In this document: piece by piece, positions 34,651-42,496 of the stretch | Position numbering within the stretch: position 1 is the stretch's first letter | How the letters are laid out: every line of letters begins with the position of its first letter | Source of the DNA: Sedimentisphaerales bacterium | GTDB lineage: Bacteria > Planctomycetota > Phycisphaerae > Sedimentisphaerales > Anaerobacaceae | Reading direction: 5' to 3' | Assembly: GCA_016930645.1 (NCBI GenBank) | Contig: JAFGGH010000058.1 | Location: forward strand, 1 to 59,561 | Length of the DNA: 59,561 nt | The notes under the pieces: generated by a model | What the model was told of the DNA's origin: nothing | Seen by the model: only the letters and a program-made list of their open reading frames with translations | Database searches by the model: none | Translations under genes and position numbers: made by a program

Positions 34651-34667
34651 AAGGCCGTACAGGCCTT
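34651..34667. promoter_or_regulatory. Hairpin AAGGCC-GTACA-GGCCTT in the hydB leader
   Basis: Perfect 6-bp stem, 5-nt loop, 33 bp before the hydB ATG and directly after the second -10-like box. It could be a leader structure or an operator. Confidence 0.45.
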
Positions 34668-34699
34668 CAAATACGTAAATTTTAGTAGGATTTATAAAT

Positions 34700-35734
34700 A
34701 TGGCAGTAAAGAAAATAACCAAAGCCGCTCTTACCGAATGGGTAGGTGAATTAGTCTCAAAAGAGAGGGTTTTCGGTGTCCAGTCCAAAGGCGACAAGTT
34801 CGATTTCGGCCCGCTGACCTCGGCACAGGATTTAAGGCTCGACTACGATGTAACCCTCCAGCCGCCGAAAAAGTATTTCCTGCCGCCAGTCGAGACACTG
34901 CTGACCTTCGAGGTCTCAGCCGGCTATGAATCGCAGTACAGCGATAAACCTTTCGTGCTAATCGGCGTTCATCCTTACGATATGATAGCCATCAACCAGA
35001 TTGACGAGCTTTTCAAACAGGGGTATTACGATACTCACTATATGACAAGACGCAGCAACGCAACTATCATCACCTGTGATGTGGTAAACGCCTCTGAAAA
35101 TGTCTTTGCCTCACAGATGAAAACAGCTACGGTAAAAGATGGTTTCGATATACTACTGACAGATATAGGTGATAGTTACATAGCCGAAGCCGCTACCGAG
35201 AAGGGCGAAGCTTTGCTTTCAAAAGCCGAAACAGCCGATGCCTCCAAAGACGACCTCGACAAGAGAGAAAAAATCCAGAAAGACAACGAAAAAAATCTCA
35301 GCAAGCACCAGCTCAAGTGCGAGGTCGCAGAGTTGCCCGGTCTCTTGGAAAATGCTTATAACCATCCCGTCTGGGAAGAAAAAGCCGCTACCTGTTTTGC
35401 CTGCGGAAGCTGCAACCAGGTCTGCCCGACCTGCTACTGCTTCAACGTCCAGGACGATGTGAAATGGGATATGAAGACCGGCCAAAGATGCCGGGCATGG
35501 GACGGCTGTATGCTGGACGGCTTCGCTATGGTGGCAGGCGGCCATGATTTCAGGAAGAAACGTGCCGACCGCTTCCGCCACAGGCTCTATAGGAAGGCAA
35601 AATATGTCCCCGAGAAAATCGGCGGCCAAATCGCCTGCGTCGGCTGCGGAAGATGTGTAAGCGCGTGTCTGCCCGATATTGCTAATCCGGTAAATGTCTA
35701 TAACCGGTTATTCGATGACATTAAAACGAAGTAA
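34700..35734 (+). CDS. hydB: Group 3b-type [NiFe] hydrogenase (sulfhydrogenase) beta subunit, 4Fe-4S protein
   Basis: 344 aa, cytoplasmic. The family unites sulfhydrogenase HydB and anaerobic sulfite reductase subunit A. Motifs: VLIGVHPYDMIAINQID, then two [4Fe-4S] sites in CFACGSCNQVCPTCYC (about residue 234) and CVGCGRCVSACLP (about 315). It passes electrons between the FAD subunit HydG and the small subunit HydD. First gene of hydB-G-D-A, the order known from the soluble hydrogenases of Pyrococcus. Gap to hydG 44 bp. Confidence 0.92.
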   Translation: MAVKKITKAALTEWVGELVSKERVFGVQSKGDKFDFGPLTSAQDLRLDYDVTLQPPKKYFLPPVETLLTFEVSAGYESQYSDKPFVLIGVHPYDMIAINQIDELFKQGYYDTHYMTRRSNATIITCDVVNASENVFASQMKTATVKDGFDILLTDIGDSYIAEAATEKGEALLSKAETADASKDDLDKREKIQKDNEKNLSKHQLKCEVAELPGLLENAYNHPVWEEKAATCFACGSCNQVCPTCYCFNVQDDVKWDMKTGQRCRAWDGCMLDGFAMVAGGHDFRKKRADRFRHRLYRKAKYVPEKIGGQIACVGCGRCVSACLPDIANPVNVYNRLFDDIKTK

Positions 35735-35778
35735 GAGAATAAGAAAATTACGTTTCGTACAGATAAGGAGCGAAACAA

Positions 35779-36618
35779 ATGTGTGAATGCTGTACTCAAG
35801 AGAAAGATATTTATCTGCCGCAGATAGCGACCGTTCAGAAGGTCAGGCTGATGAACGATACCGAGATGTATGTCCGCTTTACTATGGACGACGGTGGTTT
35901 CGATTATACGCCGGGACAGTTTGTGGAAGTTTCCATAGCAGGGATCGGCGAAGCCCCTTTGACGATTGCATCTTCGCCGACCCAGAAGGACGGCATAGAG
36001 CTGGTTGTCAGAAGAATTGGCAACGTTACCAAAGCCATCCACAACCTTCGTGCAGGCGACAAAATCGGTATCCGCGGCCCGTTAGGCAAAGGCACTTATC
36101 CCGTGGAACACTCGAAAGGCAAAGACCTTATCTTCATTTGCGGTGGAATCGGCTTGGTTCCGCAGAGGTCGTTCATAAATTATGTCCTCGATAACAGGAC
36201 TGATTACGGAAATGTTACCGTTCTGCTCGGTACAAAGTGTTACCCTCAGCGGTTCTTCCAGAGCGAATTGCAGCAGTTGGAGGCCAGAGACGATGTGCAC
36301 TATCTGGAGACGGTAGATGAAGCTCACGATTGCTGGAACGGAAATGTCGGCGTGGTAACCACCCTAATTCCGAAAATCGAATCGGAGCTTGCGTCCTCGG
36401 AGATTTTCATCTGTGGCCCGCCAATTATGTACAAATTCGTACTGATGGCCCTGGCCGAAGACAGCGTCCCACGCGACCAGATATACCTGAACCTCGAAAG
36501 AAAAATGAAATGCGGGGTGGGGCTTTGTGGGCACTGTCAGATAAATAAGTATTATGTATGTATCGACGGTCCGGTATTTAAGTATTCAGATTTGGGCGTA
36601 GCGCCGGAGGCTATATAA
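35779..36618 (+). CDS. hydG: Group 3b-type [NiFe] hydrogenase gamma subunit, FAD/NAD(P)-binding
   Basis: 279 aa. Ferredoxin reductase fold: FAD motif GEAPLTIASS, NAD(P) motif LIFICGGIGLVPQRSFI, EIFICGPPIMYKF, and the C-terminal [2Fe-2S] ligands in KCGVGLCGHCQINKYYVC. It exchanges electrons with NAD(P)H. A ribosome site (aaggag) precedes the ATG. It is a paralogue of NfnA at 28762. HydD starts 2 bp after its stop. Confidence 0.92.
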   Translation: MCECCTQEKDIYLPQIATVQKVRLMNDTEMYVRFTMDDGGFDYTPGQFVEVSIAGIGEAPLTIASSPTQKDGIELVVRRIGNVTKAIHNLRAGDKIGIRGPLGKGTYPVEHSKGKDLIFICGGIGLVPQRSFINYVLDNRTDYGNVTVLLGTKCYPQRFFQSELQQLEARDDVHYLETVDEAHDCWNGNVGVVTTLIPKIESELASSEIFICGPPIMYKFVLMALAEDSVPRDQIYLNLERKMKCGVGLCGHCQINKYYVCIDGPVFKYSDLGVAPEAI

Positions 36619-36620
36619 AG

Positions 36621-37370
36621 ATGAGTAAACCAAGAATAGCGATTTTCGACTTTGCCTGCTGCGAAGGCTGTCAGCTCCAGATAGTGAACCTCGAAGAGGA
36701 ACTCCTGGATTTAATAGGCGCCGTCGATGTTGTCGAATGGCGGGAAGCGATGAGTGAGCAAAGCCACGAATACGATATAGCGATTGTGGAAGGCTCGATT
36801 ACCCGGCCTGAAGATGAAGACAGAGTCGAGATAATTCGAAGCAGGGCCAAAATTCTCATTGCATTAGGAGCATGTGCGACAATCGGCGGGGTCAATAAAC
36901 TCAAGAACAATTTCGACCTCGATGATGTGAAAGAATGTGTGTACGGCGATGACGCTAAAATGCCCCATCTCGATACGGCGATGACTAAAGCGGTCGATGA
37001 GGTAGTCGAGGTGGATTATAAAGTTCACGGCTGTCCGATAGACCGCAAAGAGTTCACCTATATAGTCCGCTGTTTGCTGTTAGGCAAAAAACCCGAAATT
37101 CCCGAATGGCCTGTCTGCGTCGAATGTAAAGCCAAAGGCAATCCCTGCCTGTGGGAGTATGGGCAGGTGTGTCTTGGGCCGATTATCCGGGCGGGATGCG
37201 GGGCAAGATGCCCGTCGAGCGGTTTCAGGTGTTTCGGCTGCCGGGGCTATGTCGATGAGCCGAATGTGAACGCGGCAAAGGACGTAATCGAAAAATACGG
37301 CCTGAGCATAGAAGACTTAAAAGGTAAAATGATATTATTCGGAAGTACACAGGGGCCCACCAATGAGTAA
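36621..37370 (+). CDS. hydD: [NiFe] hydrogenase small subunit (delta)
   Basis: 249 aa. Carries the electron-transfer Fe-S clusters next to the active site. Cluster ligands are in FACCEGCQLQ, LGACATIGG, HGCPIDRKE and the C-terminal CLWEYGQVCLGP and CGARCPSSGFRCFGC groups. There is no Tat signal, in line with a soluble cytoplasmic group 3 enzyme. Overlaps hydA by 8 bp (ATGAGTAA). Confidence 0.94.
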   Translation: MSKPRIAIFDFACCEGCQLQIVNLEEELLDLIGAVDVVEWREAMSEQSHEYDIAIVEGSITRPEDEDRVEIIRSRAKILIALGACATIGGVNKLKNNFDLDDVKECVYGDDAKMPHLDTAMTKAVDEVVEVDYKVHGCPIDRKEFTYIVRCLLLGKKPEIPEWPVCVECKAKGNPCLWEYGQVCLGPIIRAGCGARCPSSGFRCFGCRGYVDEPNVNAAKDVIEKYGLSIEDLKGKMILFGSTQGPTNE

Positions 37371-38670
37371 AGATTTGAATATAAACGTAAGGCACATGAC
37401 CCGCGTCGAAGGTCACGGTAATATCGCAGTCAACGCCAAAAACGGCAGGATAGAAAAAATCGAATGGCAGGTGCCGGAGGCCCCGCGGTTCTTCGAGGCT
37501 ATGGTTCGCGGATTAAGCTACGAGGACATCCAGACCGTAGTAAGCAGGATTTGCGGTATCTGCTCGATTACGCACTCGCTGGCTGCCACGAAAGCCGTTG
37601 AAGCGGCGCTTGGAATCAAGGTATCGAAACAGGCTGACAAGATGCGAATCCTGATGCACTACTCGGAGCAGCTTCAAAGCCATACGCTGCATATCGGATA
37701 TTTAGCGGCGCCGGACTTTTTCGGTGCGCCATCGGTAGTTCCCTTAGTAGCTAAGGCCAAAGACGCTGTTTTGACAATTGTCCGGACGCACAAAGTCGCT
37801 AATGAATGGTCGGATTTGATTGCGGGCAGGACAACCCACCCGGTAACACTAATACCGGGGGGCCTAACAAGATTTCCGACCGAACAGCAATTAAAAGATT
37901 TGCAGGAAACCCTGAAGGGGTGTCTGAATGATTTAAGCACAATTGCGGAAGTAGTCTTGAGTGTAGCCGAGAATATCCCTGCTTTCGAGCGCGATACGGA
38001 ATACGTCTCGCTTAAACAGACCGACCCTCCGACATACACGTTTTATCACGGGGATATTACCTCCACCGATACCAACGGTAGTGTGGTTCCGATTAGTGAC
38101 TGGGAAGGCATCGCCAACGAGTATGTCAGCCCGCAATCAACGGCAAAATGGTGTAAATGGCACAGGGACTCTTATGCCGTTGGAGCGCTTGCAAGATTCA
38201 ATAACAATGCTGAATTGCTAACCGACGGTGCCAAAGGCGTCGCCAAGATGTTCGGCCTTGAGAAAGGCTGCTGCAACCCGTATATGAACACCATCGCACA
38301 GCTTGTCGAATGTGTACACATTGTCGAGACAAGTATTCAGCTAATCGACGAGCTGCTGACAGCAGGAATAAAAGAAGAAAAAATCAAGACCAGCGGCAAA
38401 GCAGGAATGGCTTCGGGATGTGTCGAGGCACCGCGGGGGATACTTTTCCACAGTTACGAATTCGATAATAAGGGCAACTGCGTCGGCGGTAATATCTGTA
38501 TCCCGACTAATCAGAACCACGCCAATATCCAGAAGGATTTCGAGAAATTAGTGCCCCAGATAATCGACCAGGGCCAGGATGCGGTAAGACAGAAACTCGA
38601 GATGCTCGTGCGTTCTTACGACCCGTGCATAAGCTGCTCGACACATATGCTGAACGTGGAATTCGTATGA
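37363..38670 (+). CDS. hydA: [NiFe] hydrogenase large subunit (alpha)
   Basis: 435 aa. Both nickel-binding motifs are intact: RICGICSITH (Cys64, Cys67) and DPCISCSTH (Cys422, Cys425, His428). Only seven residues (MLNVEFV) follow His428, a very short tail for the maturation protease to remove, as in the Pyrococcus soluble hydrogenases. The enzyme makes or takes up H2 with NAD(P)(H) through HydG. The maturation protease lies 3.8 kb downstream, with accessory genes in between; hyp genes are not in the window. Confidence 0.95.
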   Translation: MSKDLNINVRHMTRVEGHGNIAVNAKNGRIEKIEWQVPEAPRFFEAMVRGLSYEDIQTVVSRICGICSITHSLAATKAVEAALGIKVSKQADKMRILMHYSEQLQSHTLHIGYLAAPDFFGAPSVVPLVAKAKDAVLTIVRTHKVANEWSDLIAGRTTHPVTLIPGGLTRFPTEQQLKDLQETLKGCLNDLSTIAEVVLSVAENIPAFERDTEYVSLKQTDPPTYTFYHGDITSTDTNGSVVPISDWEGIANEYVSPQSTAKWCKWHRDSYAVGALARFNNNAELLTDGAKGVAKMFGLEKGCCNPYMNTIAQLVECVHIVETSIQLIDELLTAGIKEEKIKTSGKAGMASGCVEAPRGILFHSYEFDNKGNCVGGNICIPTNQNHANIQKDFEKLVPQIIDQGQDAVRQKLEMLVRSYDPCISCSTHMLNVEFV

Positions 38671-38735
38671 AATTTAGCCACGAATAAACTCTAAATTTCG
38701 TTGACTCTGATTAACAGAGGATTTACACTATCATC

Positions 38736-39041
38736 ATGGGAAAAGAAGAAATAAAAAAGAAATTATTAGAAGCTATTGAAAATGACCCGCATAGGCCTGA
38801 TATAAAATCAGTAGCTATATTCGGCTCTTACGTTAACGGCAATGCTTCACAAGACAGCGATATCGACGTTCTCATAGATTTCGAGCCGACCGCCGTTATT
38901 GGCTTTTTTGCTTTGTCTGATATCAAAGATAATTTTGAAGCTTTCCTGCAGAAAACAGTCGATTTACTTACACCGCAGGCGATAAGCAAGTACTTCCGGG
39001 ACGAAGTTTTGCAGCAAGCCGAGTATGTCTATGAAAAATGA
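38736..39041 (+). CDS. MNT-domain nucleotidyltransferase antitoxin (MntA-like)
   Basis: 101 aa. Minimal nucleotidyltransferase: IFGSYVNGNASQDSDIDVLIDF holds the GSx(n)DxD catalytic pattern. MntA-type antitoxins add AMP to a tyrosine of the partner HEPN toxin to silence it. The partner gene overlaps by 17 bp. The pair follows hydA by 65 bp, a gap containing a dispersed repeat word (ccacgaataaac), so it is likely an insertion in the hydrogenase locus. Confidence 0.88.
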   Translation: MGKEEIKKKLLEAIENDPHRPDIKSVAIFGSYVNGNASQDSDIDVLIDFEPTAVIGFFALSDIKDNFEAFLQKTVDLLTPQAISKYFRDEVLQQAEYVYEK

Positions 39042-39369
39042 CCGAACATATCTGATTCATATCAGGGATGCTATCGAAACTATATATGACTACCTCCATG
39101 ACATCAGCTATGAAAGTTTCATATCCAACAAGATGATTATAGATGCAGTTGTAAGGGAACTGGAGATAATAGGCGAAGCGTCTAATAATCTCAGCGAGCA
39201 GTTCCGTCAAGCCCATTCGGAAATTCAATGGCGTCGAATGAAAAACATGAGAAATTTCCTGATTCATGTTTATTTCGGCGTTAACACAAAGGTGGTTTGG
39301 GATACCTGTAAGAATGATTTACCGATACTCAAAGATTTTATCAAATCATGGGTAGACACTGATTTCTAA
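39025..39369 (+). CDS. HEPN toxin (DUF86, HepT-like)
   Basis: 114 aa (112 from the second ATG at 39031). All-helical HEPN RNase with the Rx4-6H motif in MRNFLIHVYFGVN and the ELEIIGEASNNL helix. It forms a toxin-antitoxin pair with the MNT gene that overlaps its start. The protein is full length and motifs are intact, so the pair is probably functional. A decayed relative of the pair lies at 49612-50122. Confidence 0.88.
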   Translation: MSMKNDRTYLIHIRDAIETIYDYLHDISYESFISNKMIIDAVVRELEIIGEASNNLSEQFRQAHSEIQWRRMKNMRNFLIHVYFGVNTKVVWDTCKNDLPILKDFIKSWVDTDF

Positions 39370-39372
39370 AAC

Positions 39373-39431
39373 ATTTAGCCTGCGGTTTTCCATGTCCGCC
39401 ATAGCGTTGACGACGGCGGAACCGCAGGTTC
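39373..39431 (+). repeat. REP-like element ATTTAGCC + CCTGCGGTT ... AACCGCAGG + TTC
   Basis: 9-bp outer stem (39379-39387 with 39420-39428) and an inner stem TCCGCC/GGCGGA (39395-39420). Flanks are those of the 33521 element, the stem is different. It starts just after the HEPN stop codon. Confidence 0.8.
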
Positions 39432-39601
39432 TTCTTCAAAGCCACAGAGAGCACCGAATACACAGAGATTATTTTCCTTAGACACAGATTCATACCGGTA
39501 TTTATGACAGGATTTTTTCAGACAGGATAACAGGATTGACAAGATATTTTTTATCGTAGATTTCGCTGATTGTAATGATTTCTTTGATTAAAATTATGAT
39601 G

Positions 39602-40954
39602 CTATGGATGGTCATTGCCAACTTGGTACAATTGGTTATACTTCTCAATTTGTCCCGACTTAAGATAAATCTTGCCTAACAAATCTTTTGTTATTTCAGC
39701 CATATTATCGAGGCTTTTATAGTTCTTAACTTCTACGGTTTTCAGCGATTCTAAAACCTTCAACATATATTTCTCAAAAGCATTAAGATCATCTCTTGGT
39801 ATGTTGATGAAACCTAAATAAAAGTCAGCTACAATCATACCAACATCGAGTTCATGATTTTTACAAATATTTTGCCAACATTTAATGATACTTTCTAAAC
39901 GATCAAGTTCTTTAATTAGTTCGTCATTTAATTCTTTATACGGGGATGTATCGGCCAGAATAATTTTATTAAGAGATTCGACAATTTCATCAAAGTTGTT
40001 TTCAAGAACAGCTTCATCAATTCTTGTTGCGTTTTCCACATAAAGTTTAGCTTCTCCAAAATTGGAGGATTCTAACGCTAAAAGGGCTAATCGGATAAGC
40101 GACAACTGATGATATTCTCTAGGGATGTATACTTCACCTGATACTACTTTAACGTCTGCACAGTAGTTATTTAAATTTGGCTTATCCGCTAATAAAATAT
40201 AGTTCATTACTCGAGCATTATGACGCTGAAGATATCTTTCTTTGAAAAACTCCTCGTCACTATCTTCCATCTTGCCTATGGAACCTATGGGTAATATCAA
40301 TGAGTGTGGACCTCCTGCAATTCTTGAAGGCAACTTGACTGCATTAGACCAATATTCTATTGATACCATCGCTCTATCCTCTCCAATACCTCTAAAAGGA
40401 ACCGTTAATCCTTCAAATGGCGTAGGAGGAAAATTTTGAGCATCTTCTCCTTTTTCCCAAAAACCAATAATAAAAATCATCCAGTCTTTAGTATCTAACA
40501 ACAATTCCATCCTTGCTTCAAGCGTATCGCCTTCAAAAACAAACATAGAACCATCCGTAATCAACTGCGACTTGAAACAACTATCATGAAGCGTAAGAAC
40601 CTGATTCGTATTTTTCAGATTATCTTTAACAACCAATTTGTCAATAGTGATCCATGACCTAACTTGTCTAAAATTAAAGTCGTCCCATATTATTTTTATG
40701 TTTTCTGAGAGATTTCTTTGGATGACACACGTAGGCTTCATATCACAACCAATAAGTAGATTACCATAAAATTTTCTCTTACAAAAAATAGCATAACCTT
40801 GTGGATATTCTAGCAGATACCTTTGTTCATTAATTTTTTCTATATCTTTCACGCTGGTAAAGATGTTTTTCTCTACTTCATTAATGCCAATAGCAACCAT
40901 AACGTTATTTCCGTCATCTGAAAAAACTTCAAAACTTATGCATAGTTCTGGCAT
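39602..40954 (-). CDS. Unrecognised protein of 450 aa
   Basis: No family recognised. The first 300 residues look beta-rich with many aromatic residues (WMIFIIGFWEKGED, VSIEYWSNAVKL); the last 150 are helical and resemble a small helical-repeat domain (IRLALLALESSNFGEAKLYVENATRI, LGKIYLKSGQIEKYNQLYQ). No signal peptide or membrane segment. It starts inside the 3' end of the gene at 40929 (26-bp overlap), so the two are one operon. The DNA is more AT-rich than the flanking metabolic genes, which suggests acquisition. Cytoplasmic. Confidence 0.6.
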   Translation of the reverse strand: MPELCISFEVFSDDGNNVMVAIGINEVEKNIFTSVKDIEKINEQRYLLEYPQGYAIFCKRKFYGNLLIGCDMKPTCVIQRNLSENIKIIWDDFNFRQVRSWITIDKLVVKDNLKNTNQVLTLHDSCFKSQLITDGSMFVFEGDTLEARMELLLDTKDWMIFIIGFWEKGEDAQNFPPTPFEGLTVPFRGIGEDRAMVSIEYWSNAVKLPSRIAGGPHSLILPIGSIGKMEDSDEEFFKERYLQRHNARVMNYILLADKPNLNNYCADVKVVSGEVYIPREYHQLSLIRLALLALESSNFGEAKLYVENATRIDEAVLENNFDEIVESLNKIILADTSPYKELNDELIKELDRLESIIKCWQNICKNHELDVGMIVADFYLGFINIPRDDLNAFEKYMLKVLESLKTVEVKNYKSLDNMAEITKDLLGKIYLKSGQIEKYNQLYQVGNDHP

Positions 40955-41570
40955 ATATATTTGTTACATTGCCTACAATTCTTGATAAGACTATTCCTTT
41001 TCTAATCACAACTTTGGCTTTTGCTGTGACATTATCTGTATTCAACAAGGCACTTGAAGAATCTTTATGTATAATATTGGGGGCCTTAACAGTGATTTTA
41101 TCACGAGACAATTCAAAAATTCTACAGGCTGACCAATCTATATCTATTATTTTATGTAATCGTTTTAGGCTTACTTTCTTATCTTCGACATCCTCTTGGC
41201 TGGTTAATATTGCATATCCCAGATTGTATTTCCCAAAAAGAGTTTCACTATTAAGCCTGTCTACCTGTTGTAAATCTTCAATCAACTTGATCAACTGTTG
41301 ATCTTCTTCAAAGAGTTTTTCTATGAAATCAGGATTGTTATCTTGTTGATTTACTTCTAAATTTACGTAAGAGTCACTGATTATTATTGAATTGGCAAAA
41401 TCACCGACATCTATATCTACTTCTGGCGTGTTTTTAGAATCTGGTTTAATGAAAGAAATAAACCACAGAAAAATACCTGCAATAGATGCCAAAGAACCCC
41501 AAAAAGCAACGCGATTCCAAATACTCAGCCTATTATATCTTTTTGTTAAATTTGAAAGTGATTTTTTCAT
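40929..41570 (-). CDS. Unrecognised membrane-anchored protein of 213 aa
   Basis: One membrane helix (residues 20-42: VAFWGSLASIAGIFLWFISFI) follows a short basic N-terminus, then a linker with PEVDIDVGDFANSIIISDSYVN, a helical segment (residues 80-105) and a beta-rich C-terminal domain (ITVKAPNIIHKDS, AKAKVVIRKGIVL). Not recognised. It overlaps the start of the 450-aa gene, and both are AT-rich. The combination of a membrane anchor and a soluble partner suggests a sensor-effector or defence-like module, but nothing proves it. Confidence 0.6.
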   Translation of the reverse strand: MKKSLSNLTKRYNRLSIWNRVAFWGSLASIAGIFLWFISFIKPDSKNTPEVDIDVGDFANSIIISDSYVNLEVNQQDNNPDFIEKLFEEDQQLIKLIEDLQQVDRLNSETLFGKYNLGYAILTSQEDVEDKKVSLKRLHKIIDIDWSACRIFELSRDKITVKAPNIIHKDSSSALLNTDNVTAKAKVVIRKGIVLSRIVGNVTNIYARTMHKF

Positions 41571-41699
41571 AAATCAATAAAAATCCCTTTTAATCTGTTG
41601 CTGAAGATAGCCCATCAATCCTGTTATCCTGTCAATATATGCTTCCTGTCTGTGTAATCATCGATTAAATATATCCCCAATCCCATCAAAGACAAGCAA

Positions 41700-41720
41700 C
41701 ATTTTGGCGAAGCCAAAATG
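41700..41720. repeat. Perfect hairpin CATTTTGGC-GAA-GCCAAAATG
   Basis: 9-bp stem with GAA loop in a gene-free region. No U tract. It may belong to another small repeat family; no second copy was seen. Confidence 0.6.
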
Positions 41721-42020
41721 GAGAAATAGTGCAATAAAACAGTTGTCCTTCTTTAATGAAATTTTCGTTATTCAAGTTGACCTTCCTTGATTAAATGGTC
41801 AATCCATTTTGTAATTACCCCCGTTAAATCGGTGATTGTCAATATCAATTCTAAATAGAAAAATCAATATCCCCAATTTTACTATTTCCACGCCGCAGGG
41901 TCAATATAAATAAACTGGGAATTATGGGGGGTTTTACTGAGCTCGTTCAAAATGGTATTTATTCTATAAAATCTGCGTAATCCGCGATTAAAAATTTGTG
42001 GCAAAACATCAAAATTTTAC

Positions 42021-42049
42021 TTGACAAATGTTTTATAATATGTTATAAT
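42021..42049 (+). promoter_or_regulatory. Perfect consensus sigma-70 promoter
   Basis: TTGACA (42021-42026), 17-bp spacer, TATAAT (42044-42049). A small hairpin TTCACT-GGAT-AGTGAA sits at the expected start site (42060-42075). The next gene on this strand is the hydrogenase maturation protease, about 440 bp downstream. Confidence 0.7.
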
Positions 42050-42251
42050 ACGCAATAGTTCACTGGATAGTGAATCATAAATACCGTTTTCACGCCAAAA
42101 ACAGACATCAAACCGTAGAAGAATATCCAATATCCAATGTAGAATTTCCAATGTAGAAATAAAGGAAGATGGCAAAGTATAGAAGTCAGAATACAATCCG
42201 CCGAAGACGCTCCGTAGTTCCATCGTACCAGTGTTGATTCGTGGTTAAAAT

Positions 42252-42314
42252 CGACCCGCCGTGATCCGTCTTCGCCCTAAAAGGGCTACGCCGGACAGGA
42301 ACGGCGGGCTAAAT
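42252..42314 (-). repeat. REP-like element with CCCGCCGT ... ACGGCGGG + CTAAAT
   Basis: 8-bp outer stem (42255-42262 with 42301-42308) and nested TCCG/CGGA and GCCCT/AGGGC stems. Read on the minus strand it has the ATTTAG left flank of the family. Confidence 0.75.
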
Positions 42315-42466
42315 ATAAAAACAAAAAACTGCGCCATCCGCGTCAATTCGTGGTTAATTTTTCCGTGTTTTCAGCGTAATCTGCGATTAAAAATTTCTCT
42401 GTGTTTTCTGTGTTCTCTGTGGCTATAATAAATAATAACTCTGTGGTAAAAAATGAAAAGAAATTC

Positions 42467-42493
42467 CCCACGGCACAGGTCCGTGGGCTAAAC
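42467..42493 (-). repeat. REP-like hairpin CCCACGG-cacaggt-CCGTGGG + CTAAAC
   Basis: 7-bp perfect stem with the family flank (GTTTAG on the minus strand). It ends 3 bp before the ATG of the maturation protease, occupying the place of the ribosome site. Confidence 0.75.
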
Positions 42494-42496
42494 AAT

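Larger units (their letters stand above)
34228..34699. other. Leader region of the hydrogenase operon with unexplained upstream part
   Basis: 34571-34667 carries the promoter, Crp-like site and hairpin listed separately. 34290-34500 holds no convincing gene; a 67-codon frame exists (34293-34496) but without ribosome site or family likeness. It contains a near-perfect dyad CTGTCAAATTGGCAG (34422-34436) and CCTGTcctggaACAGG (34451-34466), which look like operator or hairpin elements of unknown use. Confidence 0.5.
41571..42496. other. 926-bp gene-free region: repeats, a consensus promoter and REP-like elements
   Basis: No convincing gene; a 68-codon minus-strand frame at 42017-42223 covers repeat words (atatccaatgtagaatttcc, near 42125-42160). 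Other contents: tcctgttatcctgtcaat (41620), a perfect 9-bp hairpin CATTTTGGC-GAA-GCCAAAATG (41700-41720), a consensus promoter at 42021, hairpin TTCACT-GGAT-AGTGAA (42060-42075), nested REP at 42252, the words cgtcaattcgtggttaat and tctgtgttctctgtgg (42340-42425), and the REP hairpin at 42467. Confidence 0.65.

Noticed and set aside
42017-42223. 68-codon minus-strand open frame
   Set aside because: It is made of dispersed repeat words and promoter sequence.
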